Of a stretch of 64,000 bases of DNA, positions 45,128 through 57,322 are shown piece by piece. Source of the DNA: Ceratothoa steindachneri (taxonomy: Eukaryota; Arthropoda; Malacostraca; Isopoda; Cymothoidae); assembly GCA_963969495.1 (NCBI GenBank), contig OZ018321.1:64262780-64326779 (forward strand), given 5' to 3'. The position numbers and the translations under genes were made by a program. Numbering within the stretch: position 1 is the first letter of the stretch; every line of letters begins with the position of its first letter. The notes beneath the pieces were generated by a model, which was given only the letters and a program-made list of their open reading frames with translations, did no database searches and was not told the DNA's origin.

Positions 45128-46400
45128 GGTGACCCCCGTCCCCCCCAAAAAAAAACGGGCCCCAACTTTTGATACGTTTCATTTCTTAATTCGCCAAAAC
45201 CCTGGATATGCTCTTCCATTGAAAATATTCCCCGCACCCATTTTTCTCGGAAGAATACCTGTGAACGCTAGGCTTCAACTCTTCTCTTTCCGTTTTTATA
45301 TTATTTGTTGGTACTTTTCAGTAGTTCCTCAGACCTTGTTAGTTCCAACATGCAGAATATAGTGTCCCTTAATAGAATACATACTATTTATAACCACATA
45401 TTTTATCATTAAAAAACCTATATATTTTTATATCAATCATTAATTAAAGGTAAATTAATGATATAAGTGATTAAAATGTTATATCTATCAGTTTTCATAT
45501 AAAATTTAATTAATTGTGCCAAGTGCTTAAAATATTGACAATGATGGATGCAATGATTCCTCTAAACTCATTCTTCAGTTCTGCAAATCGAAATAATCTC
45601 TCCTTTACAAACCTCCATAGAAAGAAGTCTAAAGGTGACAAGTCAGGTGACCTGGTCATCCAGGGGAAATTTGTCCCATACGACATTAATCGTTGAGGAA
45701 TTAGAGCCATCAACCTTGTCATGCGGGCACTTGCAATATGGGTTGTAGCAGCATTCGCTGAAACCATTCATCAGGATATGTGCTATTACCGTAAATGCCT
45801 TTGAGCATATCAAGATATCTGGCAGCCTTAATTGAATGAGCTTATCTTGTTTCATGGTCCTTAAAGAAATAAGGCCCATAAATCATATTTCCACTCAGTC
45901 CACACCATACTGTTTTATCTTTGGAGAGTGCCAAAATTTTTGAAAGTTATTATTGGGTTTAGTTAGTGACCACTTCCGATAATTCTGTTTATTTGGCATG
46001 CCTTTCAGGTAAGTGTAACATTCATCACTGAAAATTATGTTATTGAATAATAATTGTTTATCATCGCACATTTCTTTAACCCTGGGGTAAAATGATAGCC
46101 TTCGTTGCTTATCCTGCATTGAGATTTCTTGATGACATTGACTTTTGTATGGCTTTAAATTGAGATCTTTTTTGAGAATAGTTGGCACAGCTTCTCTATT
46201 CAAATATGTCTCAGCAGCCAATTTTTCCACTGAGTTCGTTTCTTCAGCATCAATTAAATTAAAGTCCTTACCTTGTCAATATTCGTTTCCTTTCTCTTAC
46301 TTTTCTTACGACCCGAATTTTATTTTATTTAAATTAAGAATTGGGCTGTGTGAATTCCCCTTGACGTAATTTCTTTGGATTTTTTTTTGTCTAATGGTAT
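45128..46400 (-). pseudogene. mariner-like transposase remnant and element end
   Basis: The left terminus GGTGACCCCCGTCCC and the following 'GGGCCCCAACTTTTGATACG' match the mariner at 8797. On the minus strand the protein runs from 46230 ('REAVPTILKKDLNLKPYKSQ', second helix-turn-helix) through 'NIIFSDECYTYLKGMPNKQN' (first Asp) and 'VWCG'-like sequence to 'TRSPDLSPLDFFLWRFVKER' (third Asp, 45510-45767). The second Asp region lies between in a shifted frame. The N-terminal end and right terminus were not recognised. Inactive. Confidence 0.82.
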
Positions 46401-46404
46401 ACGA

Positions 46405-47383
46405 TAGCTAGCTTGAAAATAACGAATTGATTTGATTATGGGACCATGTAGAATCATTAATTCCAAGACAAACCTGCTCTGTTCAAAAGCTAAGTGTGCC
46501 CCATTTTTGAAAGCTTATAACAGAATTGTTTCATATCTGCTGCATCTGCATTATAGCCTATTATAGGCCGGGATAGACTATCCTCCGAAAACCTAGGCTA
46601 CCTAAGCTATCAAACAAAATTTCAAAATATCGTTTTTGATATGGATATTTATTTCAAGCTTTAATAGCTAACAAATTACAGCATTATAAAAAGAATGCAC
46701 ATTTTTGTCTGTCACCCGGTACAAAAATTTCAATCACCTAGATCACTATTTACTTTTCATTGGCGATTGCTATAACAATATATTGTTTTTGTTTTTACAA
46801 ATGATAAAATATATAATGTTATAAATAGTATATGTATAGTCTTTTGGAGAAAGTCTGTATATACCGTGTCTCACGTACATCTATTCGCAATATTGTCCAC
46901 TGTATTGATCAGATCTTCAAATATGCCACCAGGGTATTATTATCTCTTTCGATGGGTAGGCTTTCTTGTGCAGAATTCTTCCAGCTTACTCCTAATAATA
47001 GCGCTCTCCACAAGAAGAAACTTTTAAATTCATGTTCATCCTGGTCAGAATCTTGAAGAGAGAATATATTTATGATTGTTAATGATAGGCTTGGCTTTCC
47101 CAGTCTTGGTTTAGCTCCTCTAATGAAAGAATAACATTAAGCGCCAGAAAATCCGTTAGGAAAGCTCATACTTAGTGGCAGATCAGCCACGGTAGAAGTT
47201 ATCATCAGACTTTCTCATGAGAAGACCAAACTATCTCTCTGCCAGCGGGACGCCGTACTACCTCTATTAGACATTAACGTCGAGACTTATCACCTTTAGT
47301 TCCTATTAAGGGGAAAAGACTCTTAACATCACTACCCTACACATTACACACATACCTACATCTGTCACTCGATTCATTGTTGA
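46405..47383. other. Unassigned AT-rich spacer
   Basis: No supported feature. Short frames on the plus strand (46832-47056) show no motif. Confidence 0.35.
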
Positions 47384-47756
47384 GGTAGCAACAGTGGCGG
47401 TTCTTCCTATGGGCGGTCGCCCAGGGCGGCACTTGTGAGGGTGCGGCATTGCAGCCCCCTCAGAAACGTTTTTCATCATTAAAATATGTCTTTCATGATT
47501 GCCCTTTAATCAGCGATCTGGCAACTTTCATTTTCTAATGTCTCAAATTTTCATTCGCGTTGCAATTCATCCCATTTTTGAAAGCGGTGAGTTTTAAACC
47601 GTCTAATTAATTAATTAATTTGATTTTTTTAGTGTTTTTTAATTGAGCATGGAGTATTGAATGTATTTGTGCCACTGGGAACCGAAATTGGGTGATATTT
47701 GCGGAAAGACCTGTATTTTAGGCTATGCTCGCTAAACTAAGGGAAGCCCATATATT

Positions 47757-47866
<110 letters not shown>

Positions 47867-47956
47867 GTTCCAATAACTTGGACCGAATTTAATGATTTTT
47901 TTTCTTTTTCTTTCAGATTTAACAACTTCAGTCTTTGGCAATTCCAACCATGGAAA

Positions 47957-48979
47957 GTGCGAGCGCTGGGCATAGACGGAAAGGTAGCCGGCTGGATCGA
48001 GAACTGGCTAAGTGGCAGACGGCTACGGGTGGTGGTGAATGGACAGGCTTCTAAGTGGGTGCCCGTTACTAGCGGGGTGCCTCAAGGTTCTGTCCTGGGA
48101 CCACTTCTATTCATCATCTACGTCAACGACATGGACGGTGACATGGTTGCTAAGATTTCCAAATTTGCCGACGATACCAAGCTTGGTATGAACGTTGCAA
48201 TGGATAAAAATACTGCCCGCCAGCAAGATTATCTTCGGAAGATTTGGCAGTGGTCTGATACGTGGAAAATGCCTTTTAAAGTAAACAAATGCAAAGTGAT
48301 GCATATTGAACACCGAAATCCCCAATCACCTTATATCCTTAAGGGCACTGCTCTTGAATCCACCGACACTGAAAAGGACTTGGGTGTAACTATCCCAGGT
48401 GACCTCAAGTTCTCGAAACAGTGTATTGAGGTGGAGAAGAAAGCCCAAAGGATGTTAGGGTATATAAAGCGCCAGTTTGGATATCGGAACAAGGAGATAG
48501 TACTGTGTCTGTACAACCCCCTCGTCTGACAACACCTGGAGTATGCTGTACAATTCTGGAGTCCTTCATTTCGAAAGGACATCGCGAGATTGGAACGCGT
48601 GCAAGCCAGGTCAACCAAACTGATTCCCCCTATCAGACATAAAAGTTATTAAGATAGATTAAGGGAATTAGATCTGTTCTCGTTGGAAAACCGTAGACTG
48701 CGTAGTCAGCTCATCAAAGTTTTCAAAATACTTCGAGGGTTCGACAATGTTGACTACCGGGATATTTCCACACTGAGTGAGAACAGAACGCGCAATCACG
48801 GCTTCAAACTTGAACTGAAGCGTTACAACCTCAATCTGTGTGGAAATTTTTTCACCTACAGTATCTGCGGTAAGTGGAACGCACTTCCAGTGGAAGTTGT
48901 CAACAGTAAATCTGTTGACCAGTTCAAGTCAAGACTAGACAAAGTCTTGAAAAGTGGCCGTTTAGGGACGCAAAACAAT
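47957..48979 (+). pseudogene. CR1 reverse transcriptase, C-terminal two thirds
   Basis: '[20 protein letters not shown]', '[18 protein letters not shown]' and the catalytic loop FADD at 48164-48175 ('ISKFADDTKLGM') are intact. It continues in one frame to TGA at 48527-48529, where the family has an Arg codon before [12 protein letters not shown] follows at 48650-48652, and the C-terminal 'ENRRLRSQLIKVFKILRGFD' runs to 48979. Both stops occur at the same positions in the 36.8-kb copy. The fingers, A-motif, endonuclease and ORF1 are missing by truncation. Confidence 0.93.
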
Positions 48980-49078
48980 TGAGCAGCCATGTGCCTGTTC
49001 GATTGATAGTCCAAAGGTACCCTCATTGAATGGACCTTAAGGTCTCCTAGGGTACTTACTTTCCTTGTTACTCCTTGT
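47959..49078 (+). mobile_element. 5'-truncated CR1-like LINE inserted in the mariner, TSD AAAGT
   Basis: The LINE starts abruptly inside the RT and ends 'CCTTGTTACTCCTTGT', the same 3' terminus as the 36.8-kb copy. AAAGT flanks it at 47954-47958 and 49079-49083, a 5-bp target duplication. Removing the insert restores continuity of mariner sequence around 'AAAGTTATCGAAGCC'. At 1,120 bp it is a classic 5'-truncated LINE insertion. Confidence 0.92.
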
Positions 49079-50080
49079 AAAGTTATCGAAGCCTATTACG
49101 AAAATAGACGTTCAAACAGAAACATATTTCGTGCACTTCGCGTTTTTTATGGTCAAAATAATCGACCGACCGAGAGTGCAATTGGGAAAATTGTTCGTAA
49201 ATTCAAACAAACGGGGTCGGTGGTAGATATGAAAACGCCATTGCGTGCTCGTTTACGCCGTTCAGCTGAAAACATTGCTGCAGTGTGCGAGAATGTGGCC
49301 AAAAATCCAGACACCTCTATTCGTCATCGCGCGCAGGAATTGAACCTCTCCACAACAACGTTACATCGAATTTTGACAAAAGATTTGTCTCTACACGCTT
49401 ACAAAATTCAATTGACACAAGAACTGAAGACTGCTGATCATTTGAAGCGCCGTACATTCGTCAATTAGGTGCACGAGCAAAGATAAGTTGATGATGATTT
49501 TTCGTAAAAAAATCATCTTTAGTGATGAAGCCCATTTTCATCTTGGTGGATTCGTTAATAAGCAGAATTGTCGCATTTGATCTGATGAAAATCCCAGGAA
49601 GATTGTTGAAAAGCCACTGCATCCACAAAAGGTCACGGTTTGGTGTTCATTTTTTGCTAGCGGAATCATTGGGCCGTATTTCTTCGAAAATGATGCCGGC
49701 CGGGAATTCTGTTACGGTGACAGGCGATCGATACCGTTCCATGATAACCAACTTTTTATGGCCTGAATTGAATTCTATGGATATCGAAGATTTGTGGTTT
49801 TAACAGGATGGTGCCACATGACACACAGCCAATGCAACAATAGCTTTATTGAATGAGAAGTTCCCATGTCGCATCATCTCTTAAAACAGCGAGGTCAATT
49901 GGCCACCACGATCGTGTGACTTGACGCCTTTAGATTTCTTCCTTTGGAGTCATCTCAAAAGTAAGGTCTATGCCAACAAGCCAACAACAATTCAACATTT
50001 GAAGGATGAGATAATAAGGCATATTGGTGGGATCAAGGAGCAACTATGCAGAGACGTCATCAAAAACTTTGACCATTGAG
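49079..50080 (+). pseudogene. mariner DD41D-type transposase remnant
   Basis: 'KVIEAYYENRRSNRNIFRAL' and 'FKQTGSVVDMKTPLRARL' (N-terminal HTH), 'NLSTTTLHRILTKDLSLHAY' (second HTH), then 'IFSDEAHFHLGGFVNKQN' (first Asp), 'WFQQDGATCHTA' (second Asp) and 'WPPRSCDLTPLDFFLWSHLK' (third Asp). I count 41 positions between the second and third Asp, including one stop. The pieces lie in different frames with several stops, for example at 49467. The start of the gene lies left of the CR1 insertion. Confidence 0.9.
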
Positions 50081-50241
50081 TGGAGGTGTGCCGCCGAAGC
50101 CTTGGCGGATATTTAGGCGATATTATTTTTCACACATAATTGCCATGACTCAAATAACATGATCCAATAGTGAAGTCAATAATTTTTCACCAATAACACT
50201 GTTTTATTTACTGCTAACTTCGATTCGTCTTAATGGAACAC

Positions 50242-50243
<2 letters not shown>

Positions 50244-50307
<64 letters not shown>
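50244..50307. repeat. (TA)n microsatellite, right flank of mariner
   Basis: TA run beginning directly at the mariner right end, followed by 'AAAGGGTAAAGGGTGACCAT'. Confidence 0.97.
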
Positions 50308-50311
<4 letters not shown>

Positions 50312-50330
50312 GGTAAAGGGTGACCATTTG

Positions 50331-50333
<3 letters not shown>

Positions 50334-50384
<51 letters not shown>
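50334..50384. repeat. (TA)n microsatellite
   Basis: Second TA run, separated from the first by ~26 bp containing two GGGT(A/G)A-like steps. Confidence 0.97.
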
Positions 50385-50389
<5 letters not shown>

Positions 50390-50477
50390 TCATATAGTAA
50401 GAATAGTATTGTATCATATGTTATTTATTACAGAGAAAAATTCTTAACACTAAACCATCAAAGCCTGAGAAACGCAA

Positions 50478-53400
50478 ATGGATAAGAAAAGGTCTAAGCT
50501 ATCATGTGCTCAATGTAGAAAAAGAAGAAAGAAGAAGCGGAGAAACGAGCAAAAGATGAAGGTATAGAACTTTGCCAGTACTTCTCACTGCTATTTTGTT
50601 ACCATACATATTTCTGGGATATTTGAAGTGCACTGATGTATTTAGCCTAAGCCCTAATTTGCCTAGTTTCTTAGGAAAAGGTTTAGTAACTTGTGCTCAA
50701 TAAGTTAAATTATTGTTTTGGCAAACTCATGCATTGGTCACTTATGTTGTTTTTTTCCTGATTGCAGGGGCCCTTTTGAAATATTTTGAAACCTCTGCCA
50801 CTAGCCAGGATGGTAAGGTGTCTACTTCTGCAGCCACACAAGCCTCTACAGAAATGGTTTTGGAGCCTTCGGACCCGGCTGGGGAACCATCTACTTCTAC
50901 AGCCTCACATAGACCTGTGTTTCCACAAATGCAGTCAGATCCAGAGGATGAAGACCCATTCGCTTCCACTGCTTCCCATCAGGACTCTTTAGGTGAGTTA
51001 TTTATTTATTTATTTATTTATATTTTTGCACATAGGATAGTAAATAATAATTTAAAATAATAAATGATTTATTTCAAATATGAAGCAGTAAATTATTTAT
51101 TAGTGTGTGTGTGTGTGTAAACAATTCTGTAAACAGTTATAAATTATAATGTTATTATCACTGATTCACTGGGGCTACCAGATGATTGTGGTGTCTCGCG
51201 AGTCACAACCATCATTCCATAACACCAACACCATAACACATGCTGTGAATAATGTGTTGTCTAACTTAGATGTGCATACTAATTTATATTTCTCTTGTTC
51301 TTTCCATTAGAACTACCTGGAGCTGAATTGACTACCGGGGATGAGCCTCTGTCCACTGATCCTGCTAATTGGCTTTCAGTTCTAACAGACAGAATTAAGG
51401 ACACAATTGACCTCCAGAAGACCAACTCAAGTATCATCTGACTTTGTATTCCCTAAAAACGACAGTGATGGAAGAAGTTGCCACCATCATTATTTCAGGA
51501 AGTCGTTGATTAGTGGTGAGAATATAACCAGAAGTTGGCTGGTCTATTCATCAAAAAAACAACAGCCTCTTCTGTTTCTTTTCCACATTATTTTGCAAGA
51601 AAAAGATACATTTAATGGGACTTTCAGACTGGAAGCATGTAGGCTCATTGCTCACATCACACGAAAGTAGTCCAGAACACCTAAATTCTGTGAAAACGTG
51701 GAAAGAGCTGGCAGTGAGGATGAAAAGAGGGAACACCATTGGCAAGCAGGAGATGGCACTTCAGGAGGCTGAGATATCAAGATGGAAAGCAGTGCTAAAA
51801 CGTCTTCTTGCTATTGTGCATTCTCTGGCAGTTAGGAATTTGGCACTAAGGGGACACACATAAAAGTTATTATCACCCTTCAATGGCAATTTTTTGAAAG
51901 AAGTTTAGCTTATGGCACAATATGACCCTATAATGCAAGAGCACATTGACCGTGTCCAACAAGGGACCTCCAGTTACACCAGCTGCTTTGGCCACCACAT
52001 ACAAAAAGAGCTCATTGATTTGTTGAGCAGCAAGACCATTTCAGCAATGGTGGCTGACATCAAACAATCTAAGTTCTTCTCAATAATTCTAGATTGCACT
52101 CCAGACATCAGCCACACTGAACAGTTGTCAGTTGTGATTCAGGCAGTATCACTTGAGGGGAAGCCCCATATCATGGAACATTTCATGGGGTTCTTGGAGG
52201 CGTAAGAGTTCACTGGTCAGTATTTGGCATCTATGATTTTGGAGAGACTGGAGGAGTTAAAAATTCCTTTCAGTGACTGTATAGGAAAATCATACGACAA
52301 TGGGGCCAACATGAAGGGAAAAAACGAGGGTGTTAAATCCAGGCTACTTGAAATGAATCCCAGAACTCTGTTTGTTCCATGTGGGGCTCATTCTCTGAAT
52401 TTGCTTCTGGCTGATGCTACCAAGGGATCTATTGATGCCACAAGTTACTTTGGCATCTTGCAGAAGCTTTATAACTTGTTTTCAGCCTCCACACAACGAT
52501 GGGCCATTTTGAGAAAAACATGTGAATATCACCTTGAAGATGTGGTCTGACACAAGATGGGAGAGCGAGATCAAGAGTGTGGAGCCCCTAAGATATCAAG
52601 CAGCTTGAGTGAGAGATGCACTGATCGAGGTGAGAGATCACACCAAAGATTCTGTAATAAAGGTTGAGGCCCAATCTCTAGCAGAGGAAGTTTGATCATA
52701 CCGCTTCGCTATTTGTTCAGTTGTGTGGTACGACCTGTTGTGCCAAATTCAGCATGTGAGCAAGCAGATGCAATCTTGTAACATGCAAGTTGATGTTGCA
52801 GTAAATCTCCTAAAGAAGACAAAGAGAGCTCTCTATGATCACAGGGCAACAGGTTTTGTTGCTGCACAGATGGCAGCCAAATATATCTGTGAACAAATGC
52901 ATGTGGAGGCTGTGTTAAAACAGAAACGGCTGAGGTCTACAAAGCGGCACTTCTCCTATGAAGCATGTGATGAGCCCTTAAATGATGCTTTGAATAAGTT
53001 GGAAATGATATTCTTCAATGCAGTCGTTGATGCTGCAATGTCAGCTATTCAATAAAGATTTTCCACCTTGGAAAATGTGGGAGAGAAGTTTGGAGTGTTG
53101 ACTAATTTCTATAATCTCACATTGGAGGAGCTGACTAAAGAATGTGATAACCTTAGCACTACACTACAGTTTAAGGGTCATTCTGACTTGAATGGTAGAG
53201 AGCTTGTACAGGAGATGAAAAACTTGCCAGACATGTCATTAAAAACTATGGCTTTGAATAAGTTGGAAATGATATTCTTCAATGCAGTCGTTGATGCTGC
53301 AATGTCAGCTATTCAATAAATATTTTCCACCTTTGAAAATGTGGGAGAGAAGTTTGGAGTGTTGACTAATTTCTATAATCTCACATTGGAGGAGCTGACT

Positions 53401-53805
53401 AAAGAATGTGATAACTTTAGCACTACACTACAGTTTAAGGGTCATTCTGACTTGAATGGTAGAGAGCTTGTACAGGAGATGAAAAACTTGCCAGACATGT
53501 CATTAAAAACTATGGCCTTGCTTGAGGAATTAACATTTATCCACGAAAGGGAGCTCTCTGAAATATATCCAAATTTATGGACTGCTATCAGGATTGGTAT
53601 TACTCTTCCAGTCACTGTTCCTGAAGCAGAGAGGAGCTTTTTGAAATTGAAATTCATCAAATCCTACTTTAGATCAACTATGTCATAGGAACGCCTCACT
53701 GGTCTGGCCACGATCAGCATAAATCACACAGTTGCTGAGAAGATTTCATATGATGAGCTAGTTCATGATTTTGCAGCTAGGAAAGTGAGAAAAGTCAGGA
53801 TTTAG
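50478..53805 (+). pseudogene. hAT transposase (TTF-type zinc finger, DUF4371 family), three exons, decayed
   Basis: Exon 1 50478-50561 (donor G|GTATAG), exon 2 50768-50992 (acceptor GATTGCAG, donor TTTAG|GTGAGT), exon 3 from 51311 (acceptor TTTCCATTAG). Exons join in frame as '...AKDE-GALLKYFETSA' and '...DSL-E-LPGAELTTG', but exon 1 carries an internal frameshift. Exon 3 holds the zinc region ('SDWKHVGSLLTSHESSPEHL'), core start 'FFSIILDCTPDISHTEQLSV' (first Asp), 'GKSYDNGANMKGKNEGVKSR' (second Asp), 'PCGAHSLNLLLADA' (C..H), and C-terminal 'LPVTVPEAERSFLKLKFIKS' (dimerisation). Several stops and frameshifts, plus a 264-bp duplication, make it inactive. Confidence 0.93.
52987..53514 (+). repeat. 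264-bp in-frame tandem duplication inside the hAT transposase
   Basis: Unit 1 52987-53250, unit 2 53251-53514. Both begin GCTTTGAATAAGTTGGAAAT. The units differ at only a handful of bases (for example AAAGATTTT against AAATATTTT and CTTGGAAAA against CTTTGAAAA). 264 bp equals 88 codons, so the frame is kept. Both units contain the same TAA after 'MSAIQ'. Confidence 0.95.
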
Positions 53806-54180
53806 ATGGTAGTTGTGCTGTGGTGCAGTAGATTTTATTTATTATCTTCTATCAACTTTCTTATACTTTTATGATAAAACATTTATATAATTTACATTAC
53901 AATATTGTTTCTGTAGTTTATGTTAGTTGTGCAATTTCATTTGTATTATTCCTATTTCTGGTGCCATAACTATATTCCTATGTTTGTGTATTATTTAAGT
54001 GATGAAGAGTTTGTAGAATTAATAAATGACATTTTTTTAAAATTCTGAAATAACAATAAATAGTTCAATAAAAAGTTGTTTTGTGAAAGTTATGGCTGTC
54101 CTAAAACTTCTTATGTACACTGCGGAGGAGTGGGGGGGCGCCGTAGGTGAGGTTCGCCTAGGGCGCCATGTAGGCTAGGA
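53806..54180 (+). other. hAT 3' untranslated region and right subterminal region
   Basis: AT-rich with AATAAA-type polyadenylation signals (for example ~54020 and ~54054). It ends in the GC-rich terminal repeat 54130-54189. Confidence 0.6.
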
Positions 54181-54197
54181 CCGCCACTGCGTAGCAA

Positions 54198-54655
54198 TAA
54201 TATGCTTCTTTACGTTTTATAAGTTTGCTTTTGTGGAACCATAAAGAAAAGGCACGATTACTCATGCGGCACAGACGACTACAAGGAACAATCAACATGG
54301 GAGCAGAGGCCGAATCAGAGATTAGGGTTCTCAAAGGCTGGAGTAGGGTCAGTAAAGACAGGTAGGAGAGTGCTACAGACTTTAAGGCATTATAATGTAA
54401 TCAGGACCTTAAAGGTTATTATGTATCGAAAAGGCAACTAATGCAGTTTGAGAAACATGGAAGTTGCATAAGATAAACTTCTCTTATGGAAAAAAAAAGC
54501 GGGCTGCAAAGTTTTGAAATGTTAAAAAGGTATAGGACTGGAATTCTGTAATTCAGGCAGAAGGGACTTGCAGTAATCAAGATGGTGGATGACGAAATCA
54601 TTTATTGTAATCCAAAAGCAGTTGTGGTCAAGTGAGAACGGATGCAGCTGATATA
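54198..54655. other. Unassigned spacer
   Basis: No supported gene; anonymous host or old repeat sequence between the hAT right flank and LINE-A copy 4. Confidence 0.4.
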
Positions 54656-54701
54656 ATTAAATAGTTAAATAAAATGGAGGAGGCCAACCTCCTCTAAAAT
54701 C

Positions 54702-55640
54702 TCAGATTGCCCACACGGTTCTGTACACGAACCCATCCCAAGTACAAGGAACAAGCGGTAGCGACCCCACAAGTCTCGATACGACGACAGGTAACGTGCC
54801 GAAGATCAGCAGACTGAGACATTCAACATGAATGTGCCGAACAGTCTGAGAGACAACACACCCATCACAAAAAAAGCAAGTGAGCACTCTATCAACTAGC
54901 GGTGCCTCCCACGAGTGTGTCCAATTCGACGATGACAAAAGCGACCTGAAGGCGTCACGTCATTGTGGGTTGGCCCATGGGAACAGTTGGGGCTTAATAG
55001 CACTAACTTTAAGTTCCCTTCGTCCTTGTCCCAATTTCCTTGCCAGGCAGCCCGGAGGGGTCTGACTGCATTCTTGCAATGTAATCGGTGTGAGGAAGAG
55101 CGAAGCCCTGGTCTGGTCGCTCAGTCCTCGTGGACTCTTTGGCGCTCTCATTCTCCTCAATTATCACATGCCAAGGAACATAGAAGAAGATACTCTTAAC
55201 ATCCACCCGGCTTGTGGCAACTGTGAAGTCACGAATACCGCGAACCAGGGTATGTGGAAATTCCAATGCACCGAGAGAAACCAAGGTGCTTTCTGAGTAG
55301 CTATAGATCACAAGTGGTCTCAGACAGGGGCACGACACGTTACCTGCCGTACTGAGCGATTTATTTCAACAAGATAGGGCGTGAAAACAGATATAGCGCC
55401 TGGTAAAGCCCCGTTAACTTCAAACAGAGGAGATATGGCATGGAAACCGATTGCTTCATGGTACTTGGAGTCATCCATATATACTGGCATGTATCCAGCG
55501 CGACATGAAGTGTGCTAATAAAATAACGAACATAATACTCACTGTACTGTAGAGGTTCGGGGAGCAGAGGCGTGTCAATAAATTGTCAAAGGTGGTACCT
55601 TCCAGGGTGGCGTCCCGGATAGAACCAGAGGTGCCAGCGG
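54702..55640 (-). pseudogene. LINE-A copy 4: RNase H and Cys-rich tail
   Basis: Tail at 54702-54938: 'CFFCDGCVVSQTVRHIHVEC', a C..C..C....H...EC zinc motif. RNase H late part at 55009-55338: 'RGIRDFTVATSRVDVKSIFF' and 'IIEENESAKESTRTERPDQG' (SH....N..AD.AA..A pattern). The earlier RNase H part (55380-55640) is in scattered frames matching 16340-16630 of copy 1. Confidence 0.78.
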
Positions 55641-55899
55641 CCCTAGAGCTACCCCGAGGTCTTAAAGGAGTTTCCTAACCCTAAACCCAAAAGGATTTAA
55701 GTTATGACTGGTGTCTCTCAGTGGCATAGGCACCGTCGAGATTGGTGAGTTTGCAGTAAGAACCGTTGGTGAATGTAGCGCATGAGGGAGGCGCCGGCTC
55801 GCGCATACAGCAGCATAATGCACTGCACACGGCGTGTTGTGAGTGGTTTCTCTCCATCATCGGCAATTAGTGTCTCAATAGGGGACATGCAGAAGGCGC

Positions 55900-57230
55900 C
55901 GATCGGTGTGGTGGATCAGTCCACCTTCCGCAATACATGATCAGCTGCTGATGCATAAAACTCGCATCCGTAGTCATCTTCAGATGAACAAAAGATCAAA
56001 AGAAAAGCAAAGGAGTATCCCTATCAGCACCCCAGGTGTTGCACGTCAGGCTACGAAGAAAGTCCATGGCGTGGTTACAAGAGACACTAAGGCTGATTAT
56101 ATGAACATCCCATGTGAAGCATCGGTCAAAAAACATAACCCGTATAGGAACAAGTCCGAGTTGGCTTGGAGAAGTGGATGGCGGCAGAAGTGGACCACCT
56201 TAAACATGCTCAAGGAAAACCAAAACATTTGCGCTTGCGCTTAGCGGGAGATGCAGTTCAATGCTTGTTCGAGTTGATACTCCAGAGTTGGCATCTGCGA
56301 TGCACCAAATGAGATCGAAACATCGTCCACGTAGAGCGTGGTGAGAACATCTTCCGACAACACCGAGGTGATACCGTTAATGCTCAGGGCAAAGAATATA
56401 ATACTGAGACACTTTCCTGCTGTACATCCTCTTCTTCCTTGCTCCATTCGGCCAGAGAGGGCTCTCCACACCCGTACGCTGAATCAACGATCTCGCAAAA
56501 ACTCTCAAATGGAGATTAGGAGGCGTTCCATCACCCATATTGTGTGAATAGTCTCATTTATATTATAGGCATTCTGCAGATCAAAGAAGAGTGTGGCCTA
56601 GTGCTGTCTACGAACGAAGTTCTCACAGACGGCATTTTTTAGTCTGAACAGAGTATTAGACTTGGAGTGGAAGTTGTGAAAGCCGTACTATGCGGAAAGC
56701 AGGTGTCTTCAGCTGTACAGGAAAAAGGCTAGTCTAATACTTACCAATTTCTCCATCAACTTACACCACTAAAGGTTAGAGAGATTGCTTGCTTTTCAAA
56801 AAGCGAGCACAGTAGTCATACGCCATGAATCTGGGAGGATGCTCTCTGTCAGATCCTATTGAAAATCTCTAAAAGAAAAGGCCATGCTCCGCTTAACTAG
56901 GTGTAAGATCATGGTATATGCAACATCGTCCGGAGCAGGGGTGGTGTCCGCGCACGAAGAGAGATTGGTACGAAACTGACTCAATGTAAACCTGTCGTTG
57001 AAGGGTTCTCCGCCATTGGAGGTAAAGTCCATTCGGCGGCCTTGTTTTACATCGCGCCGTAAAGTGGATGCTGGTGAAGCACCATCCCGGCTAGTGAGTG
57101 GGGAGAATGCGGTTGCGAAGGACTCCTCCACGTACGCGCGTTCCGAGATTGCGGTTCCATTCTTCTGGTGGACGGGAGGGTGGTCCTGCGAAAACTTACC
57201 CAGAATCCTTTTGACTTGCTTTCACACATC
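55900..57230 (-). pseudogene. LINE-A copy 4: reverse transcriptase
   Basis: The catalytic loop YVDD is intact at 56322-56333 within 'VLTTLYVDDVSISFGASQMP' (56241-56471). Upstream 'GGEPFNDRFTLSQFRTNLSS' and 'APDDVAYTMILHL' (56856-57131) are the conserved start of the RT (FT..EL..AL......GPD.I.Y.M). The A-motif and SAQ.GFR parts fall in shifted frames at 56580-56720. Inactive by frameshifts. Confidence 0.87.
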
Positions 57231-57322
57231 TGCTAGAGGGGTCTTCCTTTTAACTGAAGATACTCATGCCCGCCAGAAATAGCAGCAGCCGTTTTCCAAA
57301 ACCTACCGAAACCTAGTCTTTG

